A stretch of DNA of 64,000 nucleotides, from NCBI GenBank assembly GCA_029851415.1, contig CM056744.1, positions 70,612,172-70,676,171 of the forward strand. The letters run 5' to 3'. Positions within the stretch are counted from its first letter, which is position 1. Each line of letters opens with the position of its first letter. Shown one piece after another: positions 22,875 through 34,597 of the stretch. This stretch comes from Eretmocerus hayati (lineage: Eukaryota; Arthropoda; Insecta; Hymenoptera; Aphelinidae). Made by a program: the position numbers and the translations under genes. Below the pieces are notes generated by a model. The model was not told the DNA's origin. It was given only the letters and a program-made list of their open reading frames with translations, and did not search any database.

Positions 22875-23340
22875 AAATTCAACAGGAAAAATATCTTCTT
22901 CACACACTACATTCCAACATAATCACTTTCATATTCACCTCAAATTTCTCAAATAAAATCCTTGGAAACCCAAGGTCATATTATATTTATCCAAGAACAG
23001 CTTGGAGTCAGTCTATTTTATTTGGTACATTGTAACTGGAGAGATGAGGGAAAAATTTATAACTATCCAAACAACTAATGGAGATTGCTAAATCACTAAT
23101 AAGAGGAACACATTACTCACAAAAAGATGAATTTTGTGTGCTGTTTTTAAAATTATCATCTCTGAGGCGAAGGAAGGTGGTATTTCCTTCTGTTGTCGAT
23201 GTTATGACGACACTCAAGAGAGACTGAGGACGAGAGAGGGGAAAGAGGCGAGAGACAATTAAAGAGGCACAATTGAATGAAAATTGTCATTGTAGGAACA
23301 TCTTTTGGTCGAACATGGAAACTGAATCATAAATAGTTCG

Positions 23341-24380
23341 TTATCGATTGGGTTGAACTGTTTTGAAATGGTCAATTGAATTTTTATATACTGATTTCAA
23401 CCGATATGTGTCTTCAATACGATTGAGAGTGTTAGGGTGATGGTGAATGTTCAACATATCGGAAAGAAGTCTCAATCTATATCTGTTTTCCACATCTAAT
23501 ATTTGAGTATTTTCAAAATTAATTTTGTGGTTAGTATTAGATACATGATCGGCTAAGGCTGATGTATCTCTATTATTCTTAACATCTCGCTCATGTTCTT
23601 GAATCCTTTTTCTCAGCTTGCGTTTGCTTGTACCCACAGACGTCTTTTCACAATCTGAAGAATCTCTTTCGTATACAATGTTGTGATTATCAAACTCATC
23701 GAGAGAATTTTTGCCTAGTCTGATCATACTGTTAAGAACATTTCCATAGTAATTCATAGAGGTAAGAGAAAACTTTTTAAGAATTCTGTGTATGGATGGT
23801 ATTAGATTTATTATGAAAGGGAAAACTACTTTTGGGAGATGAACGAAAGGGTATTTGTGATAATTTTTTTCCGAATGTATTAAGTGGTGGATCCGTTTGT
23901 TCATGAATTGATTAATAAAGCTTAGAGGATAATCATTTGCTTCTAAAATCGACCGAATCAGCTTGAGATTCTTTTCATGAAATTCAGGATCTGAAAGTCT
24001 CATACATTCACCACTAGGCCGTAAATTATGGCTACTTTCTGAGACTGAGGATGATGCGAAAGGTAATTGATGTATCTTCCGGAAGCTGTATCTTTCCGGA
24101 ACCAGTCTGTGGAGCATGGCAGATTAGGTCTCCGAATGACTTTCAGATCGAAGAAACTGATGCTGTTGTTTTTTTCAGATTCTAGAGTAAATTGCAAATG
24201 ATCATCGTAGCTATTGAAAATTTTGAGATAATCAGGAATTGCTTTCTTGGCAGCAATGAAAAAACAATCATCCCCATACCTCTCATATAGTCCAACATTA
24301 CTTTTAAGAATTCTCAAACAGTGAGTTTCTAACATTTCAAGAACAATTTCAGCGTAAAAGGGACTAGTGCAACCGCCCAT
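23341..24380 (-). pseudogene. Penelope-like element: RT catalytic end plus GIY-YIG endonuclease (frameshifted)
   Basis: Two overlapping minus-strand frames. The first (24380-24000) carries MGGCTSPFYAEIVLE, matching the PLE MGSPLSPILA region, and the RT active-site box ERYGDDCFF (YxDD type). The second (24117-23341) carries the thumb/linker. It ends with a GIY-YIG-type endonuclease: HNIVYERDSSDC, SVGTSKRKLRKRIQEHERD, an ALADHV helix and INFENTQILDVENRYRLRLLSDMLNI. The R and H residues of the domain are present. The first of the two Cys that normally precede the YVGQT-like strand is lost, and the glycine motif is degenerate. The frames overlap by ~118 bases, so a frameshift lies between the RT box and the linker. 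Such enzymes reverse transcribe from a nicked target. Confidence 0.85.
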
Positions 24381-24485
24381 TGGTGCACCAACTTTTTGTC
24401 TGTGAAACTTATTATTGAACTAGGGAAAAATTGATTTTAGAAGTATATCCATGCTTGAAAGAAATTCTCGTTTACTCAAACATCT

Positions 24486-25283
24486 TCAAATAGTATCCTT
24501 AAAAAACTTCCATTTCCCTCCCAAAGCTCTTTTCATGATTCGATGAGTGAGGTTTATGTACATGGTCATAACATCGAGTGATCCGATCTCGTGATCATCA
24601 GGAACCTGAGAATCATTCAAAAAAGTTTTCATTTCAGCACTGTTCTGAATTCTGGATTCTGGCGGGGGAACATGTTTGTTGAAGAATTTTGACAGACACT
24701 TATCAAATTGATAAATCGGGATATTGATTGCAGAAACTATAATTCTAATAGGATTATCTTTCTTGTGGATTTTTGGAAGACCATAGGCACGAGAGATGTT
24801 AGTACGTGACAGGTCTTCGGGGAGATATTCGAAACATGAGTCAGTCTCGAAAACAATTTGCCTCCAATTTTTGATGAAGTTAGAAATATTCCTATTGAGA
24901 AAGTTGAAGGGGGATTTCCTCACTTTTTCATGATACTTTTCATCATTTAGACAAGACTCTACTTCAGAAACATACTCTTCTTTCTCAATCAAAACAGTGG
25001 CATTACCTTTATCAGCTTTAGTGATCAAAATGTCATCGTGATCTTTGAAGAATTTCCTTGTTAAATTGGATTTGTGAGAAATAATCCTGTCTCCAATGGC
25101 AATGTGGCGTTTCTGACTATTATACCGATCAATCTCTTTTGGAATTTTTTTACGAAGATCTGGATTGCGTTGATCCCAAGTCTGATAAGTATGTTCCAAA
25201 TCCTCCAAGAAGGAAAAATAGGTATTTTTATCCAGCTGTAGTGAAAAATTGAATTCGACTCCAAGGCTCAACGAATCGATCAC
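24486..25283 (-). pseudogene. Penelope-like element: N-terminal part of reverse transcriptase
   Basis: A minus-strand frame of 265 codons with the PLE signatures ILITKADKGNATVLI, YGLPKIHKKDNPIRIIVSA and GSLDVMTMYINLTHRI; the last holds the first catalytic Asp of the RT palm, which needs metal for polymerisation. It is separated from the downstream RT/endonuclease part (24380 and below) by a ~100-base stretch with a frameshift and stop. The 5' end near 25330 meets the opposite-strand copy. Confidence 0.87.
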
Positions 25284-25371
25284 AAACTCAGAAAGTCCAA
25301 TGTCAGTTAGATTAACAAGCCATTTGTTTCTGATCTGGCTTGTTCAAAAGTAATGTTAAACTATATAAGAG

Positions 25372-26351
25372 TTATGTGGATGATTGTTTTCCCATTGCTG
25401 CCAAGGAAGCAATTCCTGATATTCTCAAAGTTTTCAATAGCCACGACGATCATTTGCGAATTACTCTAGAACCTGAGAAAAAAACAACAGCATCAGTTTC
25501 TTCGATCTGAAAGTCATTCGGAGACCTAATCTGCCATGCTCTACAGACTGGTTCCGGAAAGATACAGCTTCCGGAAGATACATCAATTACCTTCCGCATC
25601 ATCCTCAGTCTCAGAGAGTAGCCATAATTTACAGCCTTGTAGATGAATGTATGAGACTTTCAGATCCTGAATTTCATGAAAAGAATCTCAAGCTAATTCG
25701 GTCGATTTTAGGAGCAAATGATTATCCTCTAAACTTTATCAATAAATTCATGAACAGACGGATCCACGACTCAATACATTCGGAAAAAATCATCACAAAT
25801 ACCCTTTCATTCATCTCCCAAAAGTAGTTTTCCCTTCCATAAAAAATCTAATACCATCCATACACAGAATTCTTAAAAAGTTTTCTCTTACCTCTATAAA
25901 TTGCAATGGGAATCATCTTAACAGTATGATCAGACTAGGCAAAGATTCTCTCGATGAGTTTGATAATCACAACATTGTATACAAAAGAGATTCTTCAGAT
26001 TGTGAAAAGACGTCTGTGGGTACAAGCAAACGCAAGTTGAGATAAAGGATTCAAGAACATGAGCGAGACGTTAAGAATAATAGAGATACATTAGCCTTAG
26101 CCAATCATGTATCTAATACTAACCGTAAAATTAATTTTGAAAATACTCAAATATTAGATGTGGAAAACAGATATAGATTGAGACTTTTTTCCGAGATGTT
26201 AAATATTCACCATCACCCTAACACTCTCAATCGTATTAAAGACACACTTCGGTTAGAATCAGTATATAAAAATTCAATTGACCATTTCAGAACAGTTCAA
26301 CCCAATCGATATCGAAATATTTATGATTTAGTTTTCATGTTCGACCAATAG
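25372..26351 (+). pseudogene. second Penelope-like copy, 5'-truncated, opposite strand
   Basis: The plus-strand sequence starts exactly at the RT active-site box (GTGGATGATTGTTTTCC, encoding VDDCF) and runs through the linker and GIY-YIG region to GTTCAACCCAATCG. It is broken by several stops and frameshifts, for example a TAA right after the AAACGCAAGTTGAGA segment near 26043. The only sizeable open part is 26160-26351 (ENRYRLRLFSEMLNIHHHPNTL). It is clearly the same family as the minus-strand copy and similar enough to pair with it. Its VDD box is closer to the usual PLE form than the YGDD of the other copy. Confidence 0.8.
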
Positions 26352-27154
26352 ATGTCCCCACAGTGTCAATTTCCACTCGGTTGTGCCTCTTTAATTGTCT
26401 CTCGCCTTTTTCTTCTCTCTCGTCCTCAGTCTCTCTTGAGTGTTGTCATAACATCGACAACAGAAGGAAATACCACCTTCCTTCGCCTCAGAGATGATAA
26501 TTTTAAAAACAGCACACAAAATTCATCTTTTTGTGAGAAATGTGTTCCTCTCATTAGTGAATTAGCAATCTTCATTAGTTGTTTGGGTAGTTATAAATTT
26601 TTCCCTCATCTTTTCAGTTACAATGGACCAAATGAAATAGACTGACTCCAAGCTGTTCTTGGATAAATATATTATGACCTTGGGTTTCCAAGAATTTCAT
26701 TTGAGAAATTCAAGGTGAATATGAAAAAGATTGTGTTGAAATGTAGTGTGTGAAGTATCTATATCTTTATATTTTTCTTGTTGAATTTTCGCTTGAAAAG
26801 GGTTGCATGAAAAGCAATCGAAACGTCGCACTCATAGTGCTCAATAAATGTTGGCAGGAAAAACTGATAGATTCATTCTTCCTATCCTAAGACTATCCTG
26901 CGATAGAGCTCTTATTAGTTGAATTTCAGATCGATTCGTTAAAATGCATCAAAATGCGATTTGCTAGAAGGAACGTCAATTTCGAGGGTTTTTCATAGGA
27001 TTCCTAGGGTGCCGTAGAGAACAGGGCTCACTTTGGGACCTACAAACCTTTGCTCTCGTCATAATTTGGGGTTAGGAAGCGGGAAAAAATACTTTCGGGG
27101 CCATACCTGACAAGGTCCAGTTCACCATGCTTAACCACCTAGTCCCTTTAACTA

Positions 27155-27198
27155 TATGACGACGTTTCGTCTGCATGTTTTGCAGACCTCATCAGGCT
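27155..27198 (-). ncRNA. hammerhead ribozyme-like motif with intact core
   Basis: On the minus strand CTGATGAG (27195-27188) is followed by a perfect 6-bp stem II (GTCTGC at 27174-27169 paired with GCAGAC at 27187-27182; 7-nt loop), then GAAAC (27168-27164), a tiny stem III and GTC. The predicted cleavage point lies between 27158 and 27157. All conserved core bases are present. Stem III has only 2 bp with a 3-nt loop, as in the minimal hammerheads described for Penelope-like elements. Stem I is not obvious: the bases before CTGATGAG do not pair with those after GTC. Activity may therefore need a dimer or may be lost. It lies directly outside the 20937-27146 PLE structure. Confidence 0.6.
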
Positions 27199-27199
27199 G

Positions 27200-28871
27200 T
27201 AAGCAGAGAAACAATACATACAAGATTTTTTCTTTTATACATGAACACCAATTATCGCTACCACAATGTTAAACCAAACTTTCACATACCTAGAAGGCGT
27301 ATACGAGATTCTCATTATTTAAAATATTTTCTAAAAACGCGTAAGCTCACGATGACGTGAGGCGCGTCTTTCGTCAATCTTTGGAGTATTAGCAGAGGAC
27401 GGTTTCTTGCGATATTGTTTGTGTGTAGGAAGGAAAAGAGAGGAGATGATATCATGTGATTGAAGAAGAGTGACAAGGGAGAGAGGAAAGACGTGGGAAG
27501 AGGGTCACAGCTGAATGTAGATATCAAGAGGCGTGATAGCGCCTCGCTGGCGAGTATGAGCACACAAAAAATTGAGCGAGGCGCTGTGCCTTACATACTT
27601 TGAATCGGGGGTTTTCTCACCTCACACATTTTTTCCACCTTACTTAATTTGACCACCCGGGTGTACAAACATCTCCTGCCTCTCCATTCAGCGCTGTTTT
27701 AATACGGACTCACTGTTAGTGTCATCAATTTTCCGATTCTGTCCGCTGGGACTTTTATTTTGCTCCGCCAATTTTCACCACCTCAAAAAAATTATCCATT
27801 CGATTTGTTTAGACCTCGAATGCAGCTTCGATTTTCATCAGAGCTCGAACGTAGCTCCGATTTGAGAGCTGTCGACGAGCGAGTGAGAGAGAGGAGAGAG
27901 AGAAGATCCGTCTGCTTTGTTTACATCGCCATGCATCGCGGTGCCGCAATCTCAATGAGTGCATGCATTATCTTGTTTGGTCAAAATAGATGCAAAACAT
28001 GAATGTTTTCATGGAAAAAGGAGCTATTGAGAGTAAGGTATTCTCAAACGCGGTATATTGTGAAAACCTGTGCAAGATGTATACTGGGATTCTTTGCCCC
28101 ATCAGATTAGGAGTTTAGATGCAATTTGGAGTCGTGAAGAGTTCGTGATGCAGTGCTAAATGTCTCCAGAAGAATCAGGAGGGCATTCGCCAAGTACATG
28201 AGAATATGGCTTTGTGGTCCAATAAGTCACTTCATCTGCGTTTATACTTGTGATATTGTTTTCCTTTTTTTTCTCTAAACATTTAGTCAAAAGTTGGATG
28301 GGAAGTTTCAGTGATTGATTATATGTTATTACATGCATACACTGAATAATCTAAATGAATAGAGATTGAGCGGGTATCATTTTACTCTTGGTTTACTGAT
28401 ATTACAATCAAGAGTCAATATCGCTGTTAGGACCACACAATACATTTTTTCATTTTGACTGCTTCTGAGCTGATTTTGAGTTTTATTCATTGGTGTCATC
28501 AAGTTCAAAGCTTGAGAGCTAATATGTGACAATAGATATTGGCAAGTGGTCGAACGCATTTGATAGAACTACCACACACTCCCACAATCTTTCAGATCCA
28601 GATTAACAACTCTTTCATCGTCACAATCATACATGCAACATAATGGGTCCATTTAATATTACTAAAAAGTTTTAGCAGAGTTATTGCTGCTCCAAGAAAG
28701 TTTGAAATCATGTGTTGTAATTCATGAATTGGTATGTGATGTAAAGGAAACATCCAAGCGCTCCATAAAATAGGAATATATGGACTTTATAGGAGGTGAA
28801 GCTTGTAATTTTGCTCACAACTTTTGACTATCAGGGAATCAAATATTTATATAGGGTAGCAAAATCTATGT
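27200..28871. other. intergenic DNA without recognised genes
   Basis: No domain, RNA or repeat array recognised. The stretch 27840-27960 is GC-richer with GAGAGAGAG-type simple sequence. Short open frames here have no credible coding signature. Confidence 0.4.
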
Positions 28872-29292
28872 CACTCAAATTTTCTTGTCACTAAAGTTGA
28901 TTCGGAGCGGCTTTTGCTCTTCTTGTATTATTCCTCAATACTACTTCACTCCAAATATTGATGTCATGTTTGTAACCAGGGATATGTTAATTTTTTGGTT
29001 CTAAAACATATCCTGAACAATGAGGAATCAGGGCATTTCTAATCACTATCATAACGTCCTAACTTTCTCTCTGAATAAGGAATGTCTAATATTGTTCGAG
29101 CATTGATGTTATGATTGGGATGAGGAAATTTTCTAATTTCTTATAAAAATGAGGTAAGTTCTAGAATCAGATAGAGAGAAATGACTCGTTCAAAAATATA
29201 GAATCAATACTTGGGTGGAATAATATTTGGGAATTTCTCAAGTGAATCAAGAGCCGCTCCAAGTCGACTTGATCAAAAAGATAAACTGAGTG
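28872..29292. mobile_element. ~420-bp foldback element
   Basis: Ends CACTCAAATTTTCTT... and ...AAGATAAACTGAGTG are imperfect inverted copies. The match continues inward (TTGATTCGGAGCGGCTTTTGCTC against the complement of GAATCAAGAGCCGCTCCAAGTCGACTTGATC). No coding potential and no clear target-site duplication. Confidence 0.5.
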
Positions 29293-29401
29293 AAATAATT
29301 GTTTATATTCTAGAGGAATATGTGATTAACAGATTCTCAAAAGCTGTGATCAGATAAGGAAGTTGATTCCTTCGTTTTGATTTTCATAAGAAAGAAATTA
29401 G

Positions 29402-30387
29402 ATCCTTCCCCCCCTCCATTCACTTTTTTCAAAAGTATAACTTGGCGAGTATGAGTTTGTTCCTCAAAACTTATTGATTCTTATCAGGTTTTCACAGTGA
29501 AAATGATGATTTATTCAAATCAGCTGTATTACATAGTTTCAACTTTTGAAAGAAATGAAATCAAAGGAACTATGTCGAGAATTCCTGTGAGTTTGAGAGA
29601 CCAACCATTTTCCGGGCAAAATACTTATGGCATTGTTTCAACTCGTGGAAGGAATGAAATGAATAAGAAACCATGTCGAGAGTTTTTCGAACAAGTTTGA
29701 TTGTATGTGATGAATTTCGGAAATTTTGCACGGTCTTTTTTATTCGTTGATTATGAAAACCAGAATTGAATCGGGAAAATTGAAGGAGTCAAGTATAGTT
29801 GATTAAAGAATCACGCTAATTATTCTCGAAACTGTAGATTTTTCTTTGAAAATGTGGAGCGAATAATCACTCGTTGCTCTCTCATGTATTATATGAATTA
29901 TCATATAAGAGCGACGAGTGATTATTCGCTCCACATTTTCAAAGAAAAATCTACAGTTTCGAGGATCATTAACGTGATTCTTCAATCAACTGTACTTGAC
30001 TTCATCAATTATTCCAATTCAACTCTGGTTTTGATAATCAACGAATAAGAAAGACCGTGCAAAATTTCCGAAATCCATCACCTATACAATCAAACTTGTT
30101 CGAAAAACTCTCAACATGGTTTCTTATTCATTCTATCCCTTTCACGAGTTGAAACAATGCCATAAGTATTTTGCTCGGAAAATGGTTGGTCTCTCAAACT
30201 CACAGAAATGCTCGACATAGTTCCTTTGATTTCATTTCTTTCAAGAGTTGAAACTATGCAATACAGTTGATTCAAATAAATCATCATTTTCACTGTGAAA
30301 ACCTGATGAAAATCAATAAGTTTTGAGGAACAAACTCATACTCGCCAAGTTATACTTTTGAAAAAAGTGGATGGAGGGAGGAAGGAT
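29402..30387. mobile_element. 986-bp near-perfect palindrome with almost no spacer
   Basis: Begins ATCCTTCC at 29402 and ends GGAAGGAT at 30387. The arms pair throughout (CAACTTGGCGAGTATGAGTTTG against its complement; GTGGAGCGAATAATCACTCGT against its complement) and meet near 29895 with only a ~25-base centre. Arm identity is high. No gene and no unambiguous target-site duplication. Confidence 0.8.
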
Positions 30388-30412
30388 ATGTAGATACTTT
30401 AAACTGAGCAGG

Positions 30413-30697
30413 CTATTGCAGGATACATCTGTAGACCCGATTTAGATGTGAGATATCATGCTTCAAATTGATGTTATTAGTGTCTGAGTTTATGAAAATC
30501 ATCTCAGAAAGTGTCCGTTCATGGAAGTTCGGCTCTTTATCTAAAATTGTGGTGTTCTTCCAATCAAACTCGTGGCTCAAATTCTTCCGATGAAGTGACA
30601 CTACTGAATCAGGAGTTCTGAAACTGATATGTTTGCCAATTCTCACATCTAGGGCTCTTTTTGTCTCTCCTACAAAAACTTCCCGAAATTTTGTGCT
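30413..30697 (-). pseudogene. Penelope-type GIY-YIG endonuclease fragment
   Basis: The minus-strand frame encodes VFVGETKRALDVRIGKH, DSVVSLH, LSHEFDWKNTTILDKE, HERTLSEMIFI and a DISHLN tail. This matches the GIY-YIG (Uri-type) endonuclease at the C-terminus of a second, distinct PLE family. The open frame extends to 30937, but its first ~80 codons come from the TTAA-flanked element that abuts it at 30700. The N-terminal GIY strand and any RT are missing, so this is a remnant cut at the insertion point or older. Confidence 0.7.
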
Positions 30698-31435
30698 TAA
30701 GGCGAGGCCGTAGTCCGCGGCCATCTTGAAAAAGCTAGGGAGATTGACCGAATCCGTTCTGTGAATATCTCGAGTTTTACTCAACCAAATCCCTTCATAT
30801 TCTGTATGCGTCAACAAAATGCGTGTCAGAATTGCGCTATGGAGCGAAATCCCAGAAAAGTAGAGAAAGAAACTACCATGATAAGCGCTGGACAGATGTC
30901 GTCTGCTCCTGTGGTAAGGCATGCTGTTATACTTCATTCGATAATTTTGTAATCAGCTCGTTTTTGCTCACTTTCACTCCATAGCGCAATTCTCTAAAGT
31001 TCGTAGATGATAGTAAGACCCTTATTTGTTGATAATTCTCTATAAAACTTGAGATAAATCCAGAACGGCGATGAGTTATACACGATGACAGCCATCATTT
31101 TACGTTTCTTCAAAGTGGTCAGACTGATCAGCGGGCGCGAGGCGGGATGACAGCAGCAAAACCGTCTGCTTCGATCATGCACGTTCCCGTGTGTTGTCAT
31201 CGCGGATGAGATATGTTGCGAGACTTGTCAGCCGCGACTTCCCGGTGGAAAGCGACGGCCCAGCTGATGACATTATATGTCATCATCGACCGGACCCGGG
31301 TCCTTTTTCTACGATCAGGCATGGTGGTGAATCTGATAGCCGTCCGCTGCGACATGCATCTTTTTGCATATTGGCAGAGAGCTCAGTGCAACATCATCTT
31401 TCGAGTCATCTTTGCAAATTTGCATGCACGAGCCC

Positions 31436-33565
31436 TTGAACAAATACAGAATGTAAGTGTTTTGTTTGGATCTCTAAACCAGTTCTGATCATTTTGATGA
31501 TTCTAGTCAAGGTCATGTCAAGGTTCAATACCCTAGAATACTTGGTGAATAAATAACGTATCCGGGTCACTTTGAGTGATAAAGTCAGTCTTGAAATATT
31601 GAATTGGAGTTCAAATCATGTCTGCTAAGATCCCTGCATTTCAGTGGGATAATTTCATGTTCATTTATCTGAATCCGTTGTGAATTACTTGAGTTCTAAA
31701 GGTTTCGTGAACAAAAATTAGAAAGTTAGTTTATGAACTTTGTTGTCCTCAAGATGTATTGAACAAATACTGAATGTAACTGTTTGAGCCTCTAAACTAG
31801 TTCTAGTTATTTTAATGATTCTAGTCAAGGTTCCACTTTCAATATCCTAGAATACTTGGTGAAAATAACGTATCCGGGTCACTTTGAGAGATAAAGTCAG
31901 TCTTGGAATATTGAATTGGAGTTCAAATCATGTCTGATGAGATCCCTGCATTTCAGAGGGATAATTTCATGTTCAGTTATCTGAATCCGTTGGGAATTAC
32001 TTGAGTTCTAAGGGTTTCGTGAACCAAAATTAGAAAGTTAGTTTATGAATTTTGTTGTCCTCAAGATGTATTGAACAAATACTGAATGTAACTGTTCTGT
32101 TTGAGCCTCTAAACCAGTTCTAGTTATTCTAATGATTCTAGTCAAGGTTCCAGTTTCAATAACCTAGAATAGTTGGTAAAAATAACGAATCCGGGTCACT
32201 TTGAGAGACAAAGTCAGTTTAGCAATATTGAATTGGACTTCAAATCATGTCTGCGAAGATCTCTGTTGTCCAAAGGGATGCTTTCATGTTTAGTTATCTG
32301 AATCCGTTGGGAATTACTTGAGTTCCAAAGGTTTTGTGAAAAAAGTTAGAGAGGTAGTATGTGACTTTAATTGTACTCAAGATGAACTGAACAAATACAG
32401 ACAGTGAGTGTTTTGTTTGGGCCTCTGAACCAGTTCTGGTCATTTTGATGATTCTAATCAAGGATCCAGTTTCAATATCCTAGAATACTTGGTGAAAATG
32501 GCGCATACAGGTCATTTTGAGAAACAAAGTCAGTCTTGGAATATTGAATTGGAGTTCATATCATGTCTGCTAAGATCCCTGTATTTCAGAGGGATGATTT
32601 CATGTTCAGTTATTTGAATCCGTTGAAATTTGGTTGAGTTTTAAAGGTTTTGTGAAAAGAAGTTACAGAGTTAGTATGTGAATTTCATTGTACTCAAGAT
32701 GAACTGAACAAATACAGACAGTGAGTGTTTTGTTTGGGCCTCTAAACCAGTTCTGATCATTTTGATGATTCTAATCAAGGATCCAGTTTCAATATCCTAG
32801 AACACTTGGTGAAAATGGCGCATACAGGTCATTTTGAGAAACAGAGTCAGTTTTGGAATATTGAATTGGAGTTTATATCATGTCTGCTAAGATCCCTGTA
32901 TTTCAGAGGGATGATTTCATGTTCAGTTATTTGAATCCGTTGAAATTTGGTTGAGTTTTAAAGGTTTTGTGAAAAGAAGTTACAGAGTTAGTATGTGAAT
33001 TTCATTGTACTCAAGATAAACTGAACAAATACAGACAGTGAGTGTTTTGTTTGGGCCTCTTAACCAGTTCTGATCATTTTGATGATTCTAATCAAGGATC
33101 CAGTTTCAATATCCTAGAATACTTGGTGAAAATGGCGCATACAGGTCATTTTGAGAAACAAAGTCAGTCTTGGAATATTGAATTGGAGTTCATATCATGT
33201 CTGCTAAGATCCCTGTATTTCAGAGGGATGATTTCATGTTCAGTTATTTGAATCCGTTGAAATTTGGTTGAGTTTTAAAGGTTTTGTGAAAAGAAGTTAC
33301 AGAGTTAGTATGTGAATTTCATTGTACTCAAGATGAACTGAACAAATACAGACAGTGAGTGTTTAGTTTGGGCCTCTAAACCAGTTCTGATCATTGTAAT
33401 AATTCTATTCAAGGTTCCAGTTTCAATATCTTAGAATACTTGGTCAAAATGACGCATACGGGTCATTTCCAGAGATAAAGTCAGTCTTGGAATATTGAAT
33501 TGGAGTCCAATTCATGTCTGCGAAGATCCCTGTATTTCAGAGGGATGATTCCATATCCAAACTTG
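31436..33565 (+). repeat. ~317-bp tandem repeat, about 6.7 units
   Basis: Units start with (T)GAACAAATAC(A/T)GA near 31438, 31752, 32069, 32389, 32706, 33024 and 33342, a period of 316-320 bp. Shared landmarks are CCAGTTCT(A/G)(G/A)T, CCTAGAATACTTGGT, GAATATTGAATTGGA and CAGAGGGAT. Units 4-6 are the most alike, suggesting recent expansion from the middle. No coding potential. Confidence 0.88.
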
Positions 33566-33835
33566 TGGATTAGTTGAGAATTGATAAATTTGTATTTTCT
33601 GAAGTATTCCTAAAATTGAAAAACTTGGGGTTTCTGATAATACTTATTTTTCAAAAGTTCATGCTCAGTGGCTTTCTGTCCATTCAAATTAAATTATCAA
33701 GTGTCAATTTGCATCTAATTGCATCTGTGGTTTCCACTATAGGTACACATTATTTCCAAGGCCCCTAATGTATGTAAGAGGGGCACAATGTCAAGACCTC
33801 TGATATTAGTGTGCGAGAGGGGTACAATACATAAA

Positions 33836-33836
<1 letters not shown>

Positions 33837-33878
<42 letters not shown>
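33837..33878. repeat. (TA)n microsatellite
   Basis: About 21 uninterrupted TA dinucleotides, followed shortly by a GTGTGTGT tract at 33902-33914. Confidence 0.9.
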
Positions 33879-33882
<4 letters not shown>

Positions 33883-34084
33883 CCTTTGTAAACAGTGTTG
33901 TTGTGTGTGTGTGTGTTCACACATACATATACATCAACAATCAGTATGTTTACAAAGGTTAGATTGTGCGGGCTGGTGGTGACACGCCTGCTGATCATCA
34001 CTGAGCTATATGGTGGTCACAGGGGTGCCACCGTAAGTTACTAGGGCTGATCCGATATAGCGGCAGACTACGGCCTCGCCTTAA

Positions 34085-34548
34085 TCACAATAAAAACAGT
34101 TATCTCCTCAGAACAAATATGTGGGAGTTCATCATCAATCAACCGATGAAATCACTGTTCGTATCTGTACATATTTAGAAAACTAAGAGTTTAGTATTTT
34201 CAGTGTATTTTGATCCTGAAGGAAGTCAATAACAGACTCTTTATGAATAGTTTTATATTCTACATTCAGATAGATGATTGTTTTCAAGTATTCTAGAAAT
34301 AATATGTACTTACTATTTGTGTGATGATTTTTATATCTATAACTGGGAAAAATAGTGGAGAAAAGTCGAAGCAGAAAAGTCGTGGTGGATATGAATCATT
34401 CAGAAAAACAAGCAGAGAGATACTGTTCACTAAGTTCAGGTTAGATTCATCAAAATAAGAATTCGCTAAAATCAATAATTCGATTTTTCAATGTTTCAGA
34501 ACTATTGGAGGAGTAAGTAGGTTGTGTGGGAGTTGGTGAGCGGAGCTA

Positions 34549-34597
<49 letters not shown>

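Larger units (their letters stand above)
20937..27146. mobile_element. 6.2-kb compound inverted structure made of opposed Penelope-like copies
   Basis: The outer arms are inverted copies: 20937-21155 (GGGACTAAGCGGTTGAGCATGG...) against 26915-27146. Inward, 22755-24340 (minus-strand PLE) is the inverse of 25372-26890 (plus-strand PLE). A separate foldback (21155-22775) sits within the left arm only and explains its extra length. The two PLE copies are head to head, the plus one being 5'-truncated. Inverted tail-to-tail or head-to-head partial copies are typical insertion products of Penelope-like elements. No target-site duplication was identified. Confidence 0.7.
30701..34080. mobile_element. 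3.38-kb TTAA-flanked non-autonomous element
   Basis: Terminal inverted repeats GGCGAGGCCGTAGTC(C/T)GC lie at 30701 and, inverted, at 34080. The exact tetranucleotide TTAA flanks both (30697-30700 and 34081-34084). TTAA duplication is characteristic of piggyBac-type insertion, although these termini do not begin CCC as classic piggyBac ends do. The interior holds an unrelated short inverted repeat (GAATTGCGCTATGGAG near 30829 and its complement near 30980), a ~317-bp tandem array and microsatellites. No transposase was found. Confidence 0.75.

Noticed and set aside
33837..34000. Tyr/Ile-repeat frames over the TA microsatellites
   Set aside because: IYIYIY is only the translation of (TA)n.
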